This document shows positions 7,632 to 15,405 of a stretch of 32,110 bases of DNA, piece by piece. How positions within the stretch are numbered: the stretch's first letter is position 1; each line of letters begins with the position of its first letter. The stretch comes from Solirubrobacteraceae bacterium. Its GTDB lineage: Bacteria; Actinomycetota; Thermoleophilia; Solirubrobacterales; Solirubrobacteraceae. Below the pieces are notes generated by a model that did not search any database, was not told the DNA's origin, and saw only the letters and a list, made by a program, of their open reading frames with translations. Where the stretch lies: assembly GCA_019683665.1 (NCBI GenBank), contig JADGIB010000003.1, positions 1 to 32,110 on the forward strand, written 5' to 3'. The position numbers and the translations under genes are program-made.

Positions 7632-7687
7632 CGGCGCCGCCCGCCCGGGCTTCCCCGACGCCCGTCGACCCGAGGAGAGAGACCCCG

Positions 7688-8008
7688 ATGAAGCGCCTCG
7701 CCGTCCTGGCGGCCGCCGCCGTCGCCAGCGCCGCCCTCGCCGTCCCGGCCCTCGCCGCGACGAAGACGATCACCGTCGGCGACGACGTCTTCCGGCCCAA
7801 GGCGGTCACCGTGAAGAAGGGGACGACCGTGCGCTGGGTGTGGCGCGGCACGTCGCCGCACAACGTCGCCGTCGCCAGCGGGCCGCAGCGGTTCCGCTCC
7901 CAGGTGCAGGCCTCGGGGACCTACAGCAGGCGCCTGACGCGGGCCGGCCGCTACCGCATCGTCTGCACGATCCACCCGGGGATGGAGCAGACCATCACCG
8001 TCCGGTAG
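7688..8008 (+). CDS. Secreted plastocyanin-like cupredoxin
   Basis: 106 aa blue-copper protein. A signal peptide is evident (M-K-R, hydrophobic alanine/valine core, cleavage near A-L-A-A at 21-24), so it should act outside the membrane. The mature domain has the type-1 copper ligands in order: H58 (S-P-H-N-V), C93, H96 and M99 (V-C-T-I-H-P-G-M). The family carries electrons singly; partners may be cytochromes, oxidases or nitrite reductase, none of which is encoded here. The ATG at 7688 has a good ribosome binding site and its own promoter. Copper binding is strongly predicted, the physiological partner is unknown. Confidence 0.9.
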   Translation: MKRLAVLAAAAVASAALAVPALAATKTITVGDDVFRPKAVTVKKGTTVRWVWRGTSPHNVAVASGPQRFRSQVQASGTYSRRLTRAGRYRIVCTIHPGMEQTITVR

Positions 8009-8012
8009 CACC

Positions 8013-8018
8013 TATCGT
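8013..8018 (+). promoter_or_regulatory. -10 element (TATCGT), leaderless-type, for the B12-binding subunit
   Basis: TATCGT lies 10 nt before the ATG at 8029 and just after the cupredoxin stop. No ribosome binding site is present before the ATG. Confidence 0.45.
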
Positions 8019-8028
8019 TGCGCGCGAT

Positions 8029-8439
8029 ATGAGCGCTCCGACCATGCAGCGGAAGATCCGCGTCGTCGTCGCCAAGCCCGGCCTGGACGGCCATGACCGG
8101 GGGGCGAAGATCATCGCCCGGGCGCTGCGCGACGCGGGGATGGAGGTCATCTACACGGGCCTGCACCAGACGCCCGAGCAGATCGTCGAGACGGTGATCC
8201 AGGAGGACGCCGACGCGGTCGGGCTGTCGATCCTGTCGGGGGCCCACATGACGCTCGTGCCGCGCGTGGTCGAGCTGCTGCGCGAGCAGGGGGTCGACGA
8301 CGTCGTCGTGACGGTCGGGGGGACGATCCCGTCCGACGACGTGCCGGCGCTCAAGGAGCTGGGGGTGGCCGAGGTGTTCGGGCCGGGCTCGCCGACGCAG
8401 GAGATCGTCGAGTTCATCCGCGGCGCCGTGCGCGCCTGA
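8029..8439 (+). CDS. Stand-alone cobalamin-binding subunit of an acyl-CoA mutase
   Basis: 136 aa, consisting only of the B12-binding (Rossmann-like) domain found at the C-terminus of methylmalonyl-CoA mutase. The motif D20-G-H22-D-R-G25 supplies the lower axial histidine to cobalamin, with S-I-L-S-G and G-G-T-I-P as the other nucleotide-loop contacts. Small separate subunits of this size occur in methylmalonyl-CoA mutases of the two-gene type and in isobutyryl-CoA mutase (IcmB). The catalytic large subunit is not in the window. The frame is open upstream through the cupredoxin gene; ATG 8029 is chosen because of the -10 spacing, with ATG 8044 as the alternative. Such mutases feed propionyl- or butyryl-type CoA units into central metabolism, in line with the acyl-CoA genes around it. 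Confidence 0.85.
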   Translation: MSAPTMQRKIRVVVAKPGLDGHDRGAKIIARALRDAGMEVIYTGLHQTPEQIVETVIQEDADAVGLSILSGAHMTLVPRVVELLREQGVDDVVVTVGGTIPSDDVPALKELGVAEVFGPGSPTQEIVEFIRGAVRA

Positions 8440-8471
8440 CCGCGGCGGGGCGCGCGACGACGCGCGTCCCG

Positions 8472-8491
8472 TTGATTGACGCCTCAGTCAA
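8472..8491 (+). promoter_or_regulatory. Palindromic operator upstream of etfB, FadR/TetR-type
   Basis: TTGATTGA (8472-8479), spacer CGCC, TCAGTCAA (8484-8491): 8-bp half-sites with one mismatch and a 4-bp spacer. The Bacillus subtilis FadR (TetR family) operator, which controls etf and fatty-acid oxidation genes, has TGAATGA and TCATTCA halves with the same spacer length. The palindrome overlaps the -35 region, so repression by an unlinked TetR-family protein responding to acyl-CoA is likely. That regulator is inferred, not seen. Confidence 0.6.
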
Positions 8492-8506
8492 CGAACGGGA
8501 TACCAT
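8476..8506 (+). promoter_or_regulatory. Promoter of the etfB-etfA-ETF-QO operon
   Basis: TTGACG (8476-8481), a 19-nt spacer, then TACCAT (8501-8506). The leader then carries GAGGAGG (8526-8532) 7 nt before the GTG of etfB. Confidence 0.5.
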
Positions 8507-8539
8507 CCCGAGCATCCGTTCGCCTGAGGAGGCCTGAAA

Positions 8540-9331
8540 GTGAAGATCTGTGTCCTGGTGAAGGAGGTGCCCGACGCCGCGGTCACGAAGCGCATCGACC
8601 CGGCGACGGGGCGTCTCGACCGCAGCGGCGAGAAGAACCTCAACCCCTACGACACGCATGCGATCGAGGCCGCGATGCAGCTCAAGGAGGGAGGGCAGCT
8701 CCAGGTCGACGAGATCGTCGCGATCACGATGGGCCCCGAGTCGGCCGTCCGCGCGCTGCACAAGGCAGTGTCGCTCGGCGCCGACCGCTCGGTCCACCTG
8801 ACCGACGAGGCGCTCGCCGGCTCCGACGTCGCCGCCACCGGCTACGCGCTCGCCCAGACGCTCAAGCGCGAGAACCCGGACCTGGTCCTGCTCGGGCAGC
8901 AGTCCGACGACGGCGAGTGCTACACGATCGGCGCGGTCGTCGCCGACCACCTGCAGGCCCCCTCGCTCACCCAGGTCATCAGCATCGAGGTCGACGGCGA
9001 CGTCCTGCGCTGCGAGCGCCAGGCCGAGTACGGCTACGACACCGTCGAGGTCGAGCTGCCGGCCGTCATCTCCGTCGGCGACGCGATCAACGAGCCGCGC
9101 TACCCGTCGCTGAAGGCGATCATGGGCGCCAAGAAGAAGCCGCTGGAGACGCTCTCCGCCGCGGACGCGGGGATCGACCTCTCCCGCGTCGGCGCTGCCG
9201 GCTCGCAGGTCGAGTGCGGCAGCTTCAAGGCCCCGCCGGCCAAGGCCGCGGGCACGATCATCGAGGACGAGGACACCAACGAGACGGTCGAGAAGATCGT
9301 CGCCTGGCTGGACGAGAGGAAGCTGATCTGA
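8540..9331 (+). CDS. etfB: Electron transfer flavoprotein beta subunit
   Basis: 263 aa, typical length. The N-terminus M-K-I-C-V-L-V-K-E-V-P-D and the following N-P-Y-D-T-H-A-I-E-A-A are characteristic of EtfB/FixA. The central stretch with G-Q-Q-S-D-D-G-E and the later acidic loop match the nucleotide (AMP)-binding side. The ETF heterodimer accepts electrons from acyl-CoA dehydrogenases in the cytoplasm. The GTG start has a strong ribosome binding site. The stop is 1 nt before etfA, so the two are translationally linked. Whether the ETF is simple or bifurcating cannot be settled here, but the adjacent ETF-QO favours plain electron delivery to quinone. Confidence 0.95.
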   Translation: MKICVLVKEVPDAAVTKRIDPATGRLDRSGEKNLNPYDTHAIEAAMQLKEGGQLQVDEIVAITMGPESAVRALHKAVSLGADRSVHLTDEALAGSDVAATGYALAQTLKRENPDLVLLGQQSDDGECYTIGAVVADHLQAPSLTQVISIEVDGDVLRCERQAEYGYDTVEVELPAVISVGDAINEPRYPSLKAIMGAKKKPLETLSAADAGIDLSRVGAAGSQVECGSFKAPPAKAAGTIIEDEDTNETVEKIVAWLDERKLI

Positions 9332-9332
9332 G

Positions 9333-10310
9333 ATGGCGGGGATCCTGGTCTACGCGCTCCACTACGAGGGCGCCTTCAACAAGAACTCGCTCGGCGCCGT
9401 CGCCGAGGCCGCCAGGCTCGCCGGCCAGCTCGGCACCGAGGCGCACGCGATCGTCGTCGGCGAGGGCGTGCCCGAGGACCTGGCCGCCCAGCTCGGCGGC
9501 TACGGCGCCGCGAAGGTCTTCACGGTCGAGGCGCCCGAGGGCCTGGCCCAGCCGGTCGTCGACGCGATGGCGAAGGTCATGACCGACCACGGCCACGACT
9601 ACGCCCTGTTCGGCGGCGGCCTCCTCGGCTTCGAGATCGGCGCCGGCCTCGCCGCCCGCCTCGGGGCCGGCGTGACGATGGAGGTCACGAACGTCAGGGT
9701 CGAGGACGGCCGGCTCGTCGCCGAGCGCCCGATCCTCGGCGACTCGGCGATCTCCGAGTCCCGCTACAAGGGCAGGGGCATCATCATCGGCCGCCTCAAC
9801 GCGTTCGAGGTGCCCGCCTCGACGGGCGCGACCGCGCCCGTCGAGTCCGTCGCCGTCGAGCTGTCGCCGTGGTCGACGAAGGCCCGCCTCGTCAAGCGCG
9901 GCGAGCAGCGCGGCGCCGACGTCGACATCGAGAGCGCCGACGTCCTCGTCGCCGGCGGGCGCGGCCTCGGCAAGGCCGAGGGCTTCGAGATGCTGCAGGA
10001 GCTGGCCGACGCGTTCGGCGGCAACAGCGCCGTCGCCGCCACCCGCGCGGTCGTCGACGCCGGCTGGTACCCGTACGCCGCCCAGATCGGCCAGACCGGC
10101 AAGACGGTCGCGCCGAAGCTGTACCTGGCCGCCGGCATCTCCGGCGCCATCCAGCACAAGGTCGGCATGCAGGCCTCGGAGAACATCGTGGCCATCAACA
10201 AGGACGCGAACGCCCCGATCTTCGAGTTCGCCGACCTCGGGATCGTCGGCGACCTCAACAAGATCGTCCCCAAGCTCATCGAGGCCGTGAAGGCCAGGAA
10301 GGGGGGCTGA
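9333..10310 (+). CDS. etfA: Electron transfer flavoprotein alpha subunit
   Basis: 325 aa. The C-terminal FAD-binding domain carries the family signature L-Y-L-A-A-G-I-S-G-A-I-Q-H (about 270-282), followed by N-K-D-A-N-A-P-I-F and A-D-L-G-I-V-G-D-L. The N-terminal domain pairs with EtfB. The ATG is at the etfB stop (TGAGATG), and the gene is followed closely by the ETF-quinone oxidoreductase, giving a complete module from acyl-CoA dehydrogenase to the membrane quinone. Confidence 0.96.
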   Translation: MAGILVYALHYEGAFNKNSLGAVAEAARLAGQLGTEAHAIVVGEGVPEDLAAQLGGYGAAKVFTVEAPEGLAQPVVDAMAKVMTDHGHDYALFGGGLLGFEIGAGLAARLGAGVTMEVTNVRVEDGRLVAERPILGDSAISESRYKGRGIIIGRLNAFEVPASTGATAPVESVAVELSPWSTKARLVKRGEQRGADVDIESADVLVAGGRGLGKAEGFEMLQELADAFGGNSAVAATRAVVDAGWYPYAAQIGQTGKTVAPKLYLAAGISGAIQHKVGMQASENIVAINKDANAPIFEFADLGIVGDLNKIVPKLIEAVKARKGG

Positions 10311-10315
10311 TCGCC

Positions 10316-12052
10316 GTGGCCGGTCGCAACGGTGCCGTCGCGCCGGGGGCCTACCCGCCCCCGGTCGACTCGCCCGACGAGTTCATCAAGCGCGAGCTCG
10401 ACCCCGAGGACGAGCGGATCGAGGTGGGCGTGGCGATCGTCGGCGGCGGCACCGCCGGCCTGGCCACGGCCAACCGCCTCCTCCAGCTCCTGGCCGACGA
10501 CCCGGAGCTGCTGGAGAGCCTGGGCGAGGTGCCGGTGGCGGTCATCGAGAAGGCGAAGACCTGCGGCGGGCACACGCTGTCGGGGGCGGTCGTCCGCCCC
10601 GGGCCGCTGCAGGAGCTCTACCCCGACCTGACCCGCGAGCAGTGGCGCCAGGAGGGGTGGGCCTTCGGCGAGGTCCGCAAGGAGGCGGTCTACCTCACCC
10701 CGAACGCGAAGCGGGCGGTGCGGATCCCGACCCCGCCGCCGTTCAGGAACCACGGCAACGAGATCATCTCGGTCTCGGCGCTCGCGCGGTTCCAGCAGCG
10801 GCTGGCGGAGGAGGGCGGCGCCTACGTCCTCACCGAGACGGCGGCCGACAGGCTGCTCGTCACCGACGGGGTCGTGCGCGGCGTCCGCACCGGCGACAAG
10901 GGCCGCGGCAGGGACGGCGAGCCGCTGGGCAACTTCGAGCCCGGCACCGACCTCACCGCCAAGGTCACCGTCCTCGCCGAGGGCTGCTGGGGCCACCTGA
11001 CCGGCGCCGCGATCCGCGAGTTCGACCTCGCCGAGGGCCGCGAGCCGCAGGTGTGGGAGCTCGGCGTCAAGGAGGTCTGGAAGGTCCCCAGGCCGCTGGA
11101 CCGGGTCATCCACACGATGGGCCCGTGGCCGCTGTCGCTGTCGTCGAAGGCCGGCCAGGTCGGCGGCACGTGGATCTACCCGATGAAGGACGCCAGGACC
11201 GGCGACGACCTCGTCTCGATCGGATTCGTCGTCGAGCTCGACTACAAGGACGCCACGACGTCGGCCCACGACCTCCTGCAGACGTTCAAGACCCACCCGC
11301 TCGTGCGCGGGATCCTCGAGGGCGGCGAGCGGATCGCCTGGGGCGCGAAGGCGCTCCCCGGCGGCGGCTACTGGTCGATGCCGAAGCTGTCGATGCCGGG
11401 CGCGCTGCTCGTCGGCGACGCGGCCGGCATGGTCGACACGCTCGCGCTCAAGGGGGTCCACCACTGCGTGAGATCGGGGATGCTCGCCGCCGAGGCGATC
11501 TACCAGGCGCTGAAGGCCGGCTCGACCGACCTGTCCGCCTACGAGGACGCCGTCGAGGAGTCGAGCATCGGCAAGGAGCTGTGGCAGGTCCGCAACGGCC
11601 GCCAGCCGCTGCAGAAGGGCCTGATCCGCGGCGGCCCGATCTCCGGGCTGGCCCAGATCACGAAGGGCAAGCTGCCGCCCGGCCGGCTCGAGTGGCACCG
11701 CAACGACAGCGTCCCGATGCACATCGGCGACACGAAGGACCGCTACGTCAAGCCGGACGGGAAGTACACGTTCGACAAGCTCTCGAGCGTCTTCATCACC
11801 GGCAACGCGACCCGCGATGACGCCCCGAACCACATCCGCGTGCGCAGGAACGTGCCGCGGGAGGTGGCCGAGACGTGGGTGTGGATGTGCCCGGCCGGGG
11901 TCTACGAGATCCCCGAGGACGCGCCGGAGCACGGCAACGTGGACGTGATCGTCAACTACACGAACTGCGTGCAGTGCGGGGCGATCACGGCCAAGGGCGG
12001 CCGGCTCACGCCGCCCGAGGGCGGCGACGGCCCGCTCTACCAGATCACGTGA
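10316..12052 (+). CDS. ETF:quinone oxidoreductase with an incomplete Fe-S ligand set
   Basis: 578 aa membrane-associated flavoprotein that takes electrons from ETF and reduces quinone (probably menaquinone). The FAD motif V-A-I-V-G-G-G-T-A-G-L-A is near residues 38-49, and the second FAD segment L-L-V-G-D-A-A-G-M-V is near 363-372. The C-terminal ferredoxin-like domain has C525 (M-C-P-A-G-V-Y-E), C551 and C554 (N-C-V-Q-C-G-A-I), but isoleucine 557 stands where the fourth cysteine of C-x-x-C-x-x-C is expected. The last residues P-E-G-G-D-G-P-L-Y match the family end, so the loss is not a frameshift. The GTG at 10316 follows AGGAAGGGGGG; earlier in-frame codons lie inside etfA. It is the last gene of the etf operon. 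Confidence 0.93.
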   Translation: MAGRNGAVAPGAYPPPVDSPDEFIKRELDPEDERIEVGVAIVGGGTAGLATANRLLQLLADDPELLESLGEVPVAVIEKAKTCGGHTLSGAVVRPGPLQELYPDLTREQWRQEGWAFGEVRKEAVYLTPNAKRAVRIPTPPPFRNHGNEIISVSALARFQQRLAEEGGAYVLTETAADRLLVTDGVVRGVRTGDKGRGRDGEPLGNFEPGTDLTAKVTVLAEGCWGHLTGAAIREFDLAEGREPQVWELGVKEVWKVPRPLDRVIHTMGPWPLSLSSKAGQVGGTWIYPMKDARTGDDLVSIGFVVELDYKDATTSAHDLLQTFKTHPLVRGILEGGERIAWGAKALPGGGYWSMPKLSMPGALLVGDAAGMVDTLALKGVHHCVRSGMLAAEAIYQALKAGSTDLSAYEDAVEESSIGKELWQVRNGRQPLQKGLIRGGPISGLAQITKGKLPPGRLEWHRNDSVPMHIGDTKDRYVKPDGKYTFDKLSSVFITGNATRDDAPNHIRVRRNVPREVAETWVWMCPAGVYEIPEDAPEHGNVDVIVNYTNCVQCGAITAKGGRLTPPEGGDGPLYQIT

Positions 12053-12074
12053 CGTCGCGCACACTGCGCGGGGC

Positions 12075-12110
12075 CGAGGGCCGGAAAGGACGCAACCTTT
12101 CCGGCCCTCG
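12075..12110. terminator. Perfect 15-bp hairpin after the ETF operon
   Basis: CGAGGGCCGGAAAGG (12075-12089) and CCTTTCCGGCCCTCG (12096-12110) pair without mismatch around a 6-nt loop ACGCAA. It sits 22 nt after the ETF-QO stop and 18 nt before the next start. No clear T-tract follows on the plus strand. Confidence 0.7.
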
Positions 12111-12128
12111 CCTGTTGAGGGATCAGCG

Positions 12129-12875
12129 ATGCGCCGTTCCCCCCGACTCCTCCTGGCCACCGCCACCGCCCTCGCCGCCGCCGCCGCGCCCGCTCCGGCG
12201 CTGGCCGCCGACGCCCGCGTGTCGGTCGACGAGTGCGGCGTCGTCACCGCCAAGCGCCTGACCGGGGTGACGTTCAGCGGCGAGATGGGCTACGTCGACG
12301 GCGCCGCGTCGATGGCGATGCGCTTCGAGCTGCTCAGCCGCCCGGCCGGCGACAGCGCCTTCCAGCGGGTGCCCGGCACCGACGACTCGGTCCGCCGCCG
12401 CGCGGTGCGCCTCTACCGCTACGGGCCGCGGACGTTCGTCCTGCCGGACCTCAACTCGGCCGCCGAGTACCGGGCCCAGATCACGTTCCGCTGGTACGAC
12501 CGCTCGGGCCGCGTCCTGCGCAGCGAGCGGCGCCGCAGCGACGTCTGCCGCCTGGCCCCGCTGGCCGACCTCTCGCCCGAGGCGCTGGCGACGACCGTCG
12601 GCCCCCAGCCCGGGCTGATGACGTACGCGGTCGCCGTCCGCAACCACGGGCGGGCCGACGCCGGCGCGTTCGACGTCGCGCTGCGGATCGGCGGCGAGCG
12701 GCGCCCGCCGGTGACCGTGACCGGGCTGGCGGCCGGCGAGACCCGCTCGGTGTCCTTCGTGGCGCCGCGCTGCGCGCCCGGCGAGGTCCTGCGCTTCGAG
12801 GTCGACCCGGACGGCCGCGTCGGCGAGGCCGACGAGGACGACAACGTCCTCAGTGTCGCCTGCCCGGCGGCCTGA
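12129..12875 (+). CDS. Secreted protein with C-terminal CARDB-like domain
   Basis: 248 aa. An N-terminal signal peptide (M-R-R-S-P-R, alanine/leucine core, cleavage near A-L-A-A-D at 24-28) predicts export. The middle part (30-140) is unrecognised and beta-rich. Residues about 145-245 resemble a CARDB (cell-adhesion-related, Ig-like) domain: D-L-S..Y-A-V-A-V-R-N-H-G-R-A-D-A-G..V-T-G-L-A-A-G-E-T-R-S-V, then F-E-V-D-P-D-G-R-V-G-E-A-D-E-D-D-N. Four cysteines (36, 140, 215, 245) could form two disulfides. GAGG at 12117-12120 is a modest ribosome binding site. It is convergent with the GGDEF gene, 3 nt apart. Function unknown; a surface-binding or structural role is inferred. Confidence 0.75.
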   Translation: MRRSPRLLLATATALAAAAAPAPALAADARVSVDECGVVTAKRLTGVTFSGEMGYVDGAASMAMRFELLSRPAGDSAFQRVPGTDDSVRRRAVRLYRYGPRTFVLPDLNSAAEYRAQITFRWYDRSGRVLRSERRRSDVCRLAPLADLSPEALATTVGPQPGLMTYAVAVRNHGRADAGAFDVALRIGGERRPPVTVTGLAAGETRSVSFVAPRCAPGEVLRFEVDPDGRVGEADEDDNVLSVACPAA

Positions 12876-12878
12876 CGC

Positions 12879-13871
12879 TCAGCGCCGCGCCTTCGCGGCG
12901 TAGAGGCGCTGGTCGGCGCACACCATGAGCCGTTCGGCCTCGCGCCCGTCGTCGGGGGACGTCGCGACGCCGAACGAGGCCGGGGAGCGCTCGCCGAGCG
13001 CCTGCGACAGGCGCGCGGCGACCTGCTCGGCGCGGGCCGCCGGCGTCTCCGGCAGGACGACGGCGAACTCGTCGCCGCCGAGGCGCCCGAGCGCGTCGCT
13101 GGGGCGGATGCCGGCGGCCAGGCACTCGACCGTCCAGCGCAGCCGCGCGTCGCCGGCGGCGTGGCCCTCGCGGTCGTTGACGGCCTTGAAGCGGTCGAGG
13201 TCGAGGACGACGAGGCTGACCGGCCGGCCGCTGCGCTGCGCGCGCGCGAGCTCGGCGTGGAGGCGCTCCTCGAGCCCGCGGCGGTTCAGGCAGCCGGTCA
13301 GCGGGTCCGCGCGCGACAGCCGCGCGAGCGCGTCGCGCTGGCGGTGCTGGGCCCACGAGAGCGCGGCGCAGACGCCCGACGACGTCGTCAGCGCGCTCGC
13401 GAACGCGAACGTCGCCGCGCCGTCGGCGCCGTCGACGATCGACGCGACGACGTACGTCGCCACCGCCCCGACGCTGCAGACGGCCATGAGGCCGGGCGGG
13501 AAGGCGAGGGTGGCGAACAGCAGCGGCACGAAGTAGAGCGTCGCCAGCGCCGACCCGGTCGTGCCGCCGTCGAGGGCGACGAGCACGGTGACGACGGTCA
13601 GCGCGAGCGCCGTCCAGGCGAGGGCCAGGACCGAGCGGCGCAGGCGGGTGGTGACGACGTCGATCGGGATCGCCAGCAGCGCCAGCGACGCGACGGCGCC
13701 GCCGAGGACGACGGCGACGAGCGCCGCCCGGTGCGGTCGCTCCCACGTCCACGAGGCGTAGATCGTCACGTAGAGGGCGACCGCCAGCGTGACGCCGCTG
13801 CCGATCAGCCGCGAGTGGCGCCGGAAGCGGTCGTCGATCGGATCGGGGGACGGAGGCCGGGTACCCGCCAT
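12879..13871 (-). CDS. Membrane-bound GGDEF diguanylate cyclase
   Basis: 330 aa. Residues about 20-175 hold roughly six hydrophobic segments forming an N-terminal membrane sensor that I do not match to a named MASE domain. The GGDEF domain follows (about 185-330): [10 protein letters not shown] (189-198), [10 protein letters not shown] (224-233), the inhibitory I-site R-P-S-D (256-259) and an intact catalytic G-G-D-E-F (265-269). It should make cyclic di-GMP from two GTP at the inner membrane face, with product inhibition. The ATG at 13871 is 8 nt after GATACT. No effector or EAL domain is nearby. It is divergent from rpmE and convergent with the CARDB gene. Confidence 0.9.
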   Translation of the reverse strand: MAGTRPPSPDPIDDRFRRHSRLIGSGVTLAVALYVTIYASWTWERPHRAALVAVVLGGAVASLALLAIPIDVVTTRLRRSVLALAWTALALTVVTVLVALDGGTTGSALATLYFVPLLFATLAFPPGLMAVCSVGAVATYVVASIVDGADGAATFAFASALTTSSGVCAALSWAQHRQRDALARLSRADPLTGCLNRRGLEERLHAELARAQRSGRPVSLVVLDLDRFKAVNDREGHAAGDARLRWTVECLAAGIRPSDALGRLGGDEFAVVLPETPAARAEQVAARLSQALGERSPASFGVATSPDDGREAERLMVCADQRLYAAKARR

Positions 13872-13879
13872 GTCAGGCC

Positions 13880-13885
13880 AGTATC
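13880..13885 (-). promoter_or_regulatory. -10 element (GATACT), leaderless-type, of the GGDEF gene
   Basis: GATACT on the minus strand ends 8 nt before the ATG at 13871, with no ribosome binding site between. The rpmE promoter lies about 40 bp away on the other strand. Confidence 0.45.
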
Positions 13886-13923
13886 GGCGCCGGGCGCCCC
13901 GATCTGCAGCCTCGTGGCACCGC

Positions 13924-13929
13924 TACACT
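13924..13929 (+). promoter_or_regulatory. -10 element (TACACT) of rpmE
   Basis: TACACT ends 10 nt before the rpmE ATG at 13940, implying a leader of only a few bases. Confidence 0.5.
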
Positions 13930-13939
13930 GAATGCCACG

Positions 13940-14164
13940 ATGAAGACCGGAATCCACCCCGAGTACGTGGTGTCTCACGTCCGCTGCACGTGCGGCAACG
14001 AGTTCACGACGCGCTCGACGAAGCCCGAGATTCACGTCGAGATCTGCTCGAACTGCCACCCGTTCTACACGGGCCGGCAGAAGCTCGTCGACACCGGCGG
14101 CCGGGTGGAGCGGTTCAACCGGCGTGTCGCGCGCAGCCGCGCGGCGCAGGCCGGCAGCAACTAG
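13940..14164 (+). CDS. rpmE: Ribosomal protein bL31, zinc-binding form
   Basis: 74 aa. It begins M-K-T-G-I-H-P-E-Y and carries the four zinc ligands of the C+ form: C16 and C18 (C-T-C-G), C36 and C39 ([10 protein letters not shown]). The protein bridges the two ribosomal subunits at the central protuberance. It heads the rpmE-prfA-prmC-tsaC cluster; in actinobacteria rho often precedes it, but here the divergent neighbour is a GGDEF gene. Confidence 0.96.
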   Translation: MKTGIHPEYVVSHVRCTCGNEFTTRSTKPEIHVEICSNCHPFYTGRQKLVDTGGRVERFNRRVARSRAAQAGSN

Positions 14165-14338
14165 CCGCGCCGCAGGGTCTCGAACGTGGAGGCACGGGCG
14201 CCCGCCCGCCGGGCGGCCCCGTCGGTGTGCGCTGCGGCTCCCGCGGCGCACGTCGGCCTGCCCGCGCGCCGGCCGTCCCCGGCGCGGCCCGCGCCGGCGC
14301 CGCCGCCGGGCCTGACCGCGCCCTGACCGGCGCGCTCG

Positions 14339-14344
14339 TACCAT
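14339..14344 (+). promoter_or_regulatory. -10 element (TACCAT), leaderless-type, of prfA
   Basis: TACCAT is followed after 8 nt by the GTG of prfA. The preceding 170 bp after rpmE is extremely GC-rich and shows no other gene. Confidence 0.5.
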
Positions 14345-14352
14345 CAGATCGC

Positions 14353-15405
14353 GTGATCGAGTCGCTCGTCGAGCAGATCGAGGCCCGCTTCGCCGAGCTG
14401 GAGCGCCAGGTCTCCGACCCCGAGGTCATCGCCGACCGCCGGCGCTACGCGGAGGTCGGGCGCGAGTACCGGCGCCTGCAGCCGGCGGCCGAGCTCGCGG
14501 CCGAGTGGCGGCGCGCCGTCGACGACGCCGCGGGCGCGCGCGAGCTGCTCGACGAGGGCGGCGACGACCCCGAGCTGCGCGAGCTGCTGTCGAGCGCCGA
14601 GTCGCGCATCGGCGAGCTCGAGGAGGAGATCCGCCTCGCGATGGTCGAGCGCGACCCCAACGACGACAAGAACGTCATCGTCGAGGTCCGCGCCGGCGCC
14701 GGCGGGGAGGAGGCCGGCCTGTGGGCCGGCGACGTCACCCGGATGCTCCAGCGCTACGCGGAGCGGCGCGGGTTCAAGGTCGAGACGCTCGAGGCCCGCG
14801 ACGGCGAGTACACGTTCGAGATCAAGGGCGACGGCGCCTACTCGGTCTTCAAGTTCGAGGGCGGCACCCACCGCGTCCAGCGCGTCCCGGTCACCGAGTC
14901 GCAGGGGCGCATCCACACCTCGACGGCGACGGTCGCCGTCCTGCCCGAGGCCGAGGAGGTCGACGTCCAGATCGACCCCAACGACCTCCAGATCGACGTC
15001 TACCGCTCCAGCGGGCCGGGCGGCCAGTCGGTGAACACGACCGACTCGGCGGTCCGCATCACCCACAGGCCGACCGGGATCGTCGTCTCGATGCAGGACG
15101 AGAAGAGCCAGCTCCAGAACCGCGAGAAGGCGATGCGCGTCCTGCGCGCCCGCCTCTACGAGCAGGCGCTCGCCGAGCAGCAGGCCGAGCTGTCGGCCGA
15201 CCGCCGCGCCCAGGTCGGCACCGGCGAGCGCGCCGAGAAGATCCGCACGTACAACTACGGCGAGCGCCGCGTCACCGACCACCGCATCAAGCTCACCCAG
15301 CACAACCTCGAGCAGGTGCTCGAGGGCGAGCTCGACGACTTCACCGCCGCGCTGCAGGCCGACGAGAAGCGGCGCGCGCTCGAGACCCAGGCCGCCTCGG
15401 GTTGA
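14353..15405 (+). CDS. prfA: Peptide chain release factor 1
   Basis: 350 aa. It terminates translation at UAA and UAG. The stop-codon-reading P-x-T motif is P179-V-T181 (R-V-P-V-T-E-S-Q-G-R) and the peptidyl-tRNA hydrolysis motif G223-G-Q225 lies in S-S-G-P-G-G-Q-S-V-N. The N-terminal coiled-coil domain (about 1-100) is present. The open frame extends far upstream, but the GTG at 14353 fits the family N-terminus and the -10 spacing. The TTGA overlap with prmC couples it to the enzyme that methylates the GGQ glutamine. Confidence 0.96.
   Translation: MIESLVEQIEARFAELERQVSDPEVIADRRRYAEVGREYRRLQPAAELAAEWRRAVDDAAGARELLDEGGDDPELRELLSSAESRIGELEEEIRLAMVERDPNDDKNVIVEVRAGAGGEEAGLWAGDVTRMLQRYAERRGFKVETLEARDGEYTFEIKGDGAYSVFKFEGGTHRVQRVPVTESQGRIHTSTATVAVLPEAEEVDVQIDPNDLQIDVYRSSGPGGQSVNTTDSAVRITHRPTGIVVSMQDEKSQLQNREKAMRVLRARLYEQALAEQQAELSADRRAQVGTGERAEKIRTYNYGERRVTDHRIKLTQHNLEQVLEGELDDFTAALQADEKRRALETQAASG

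Noticed and set aside
9764-12253. Very long minus-strand open frame (829 codons) opposite etfA and ETF-QO
   Set aside because: It is rich in Arg/Ala/Asp/Leu/Val without domains and mirrors strongly supported plus-strand genes. Long antisense frames are expected at this GC content.
12883-12900. Hairpin CGCCGCG-CCTT-CGCGGCG at the convergent gene ends
   Set aside because: It may act as a terminator for the CARDB gene but lies within the end of the GGDEF coding sequence, and such short GC stems are frequent here; not called.
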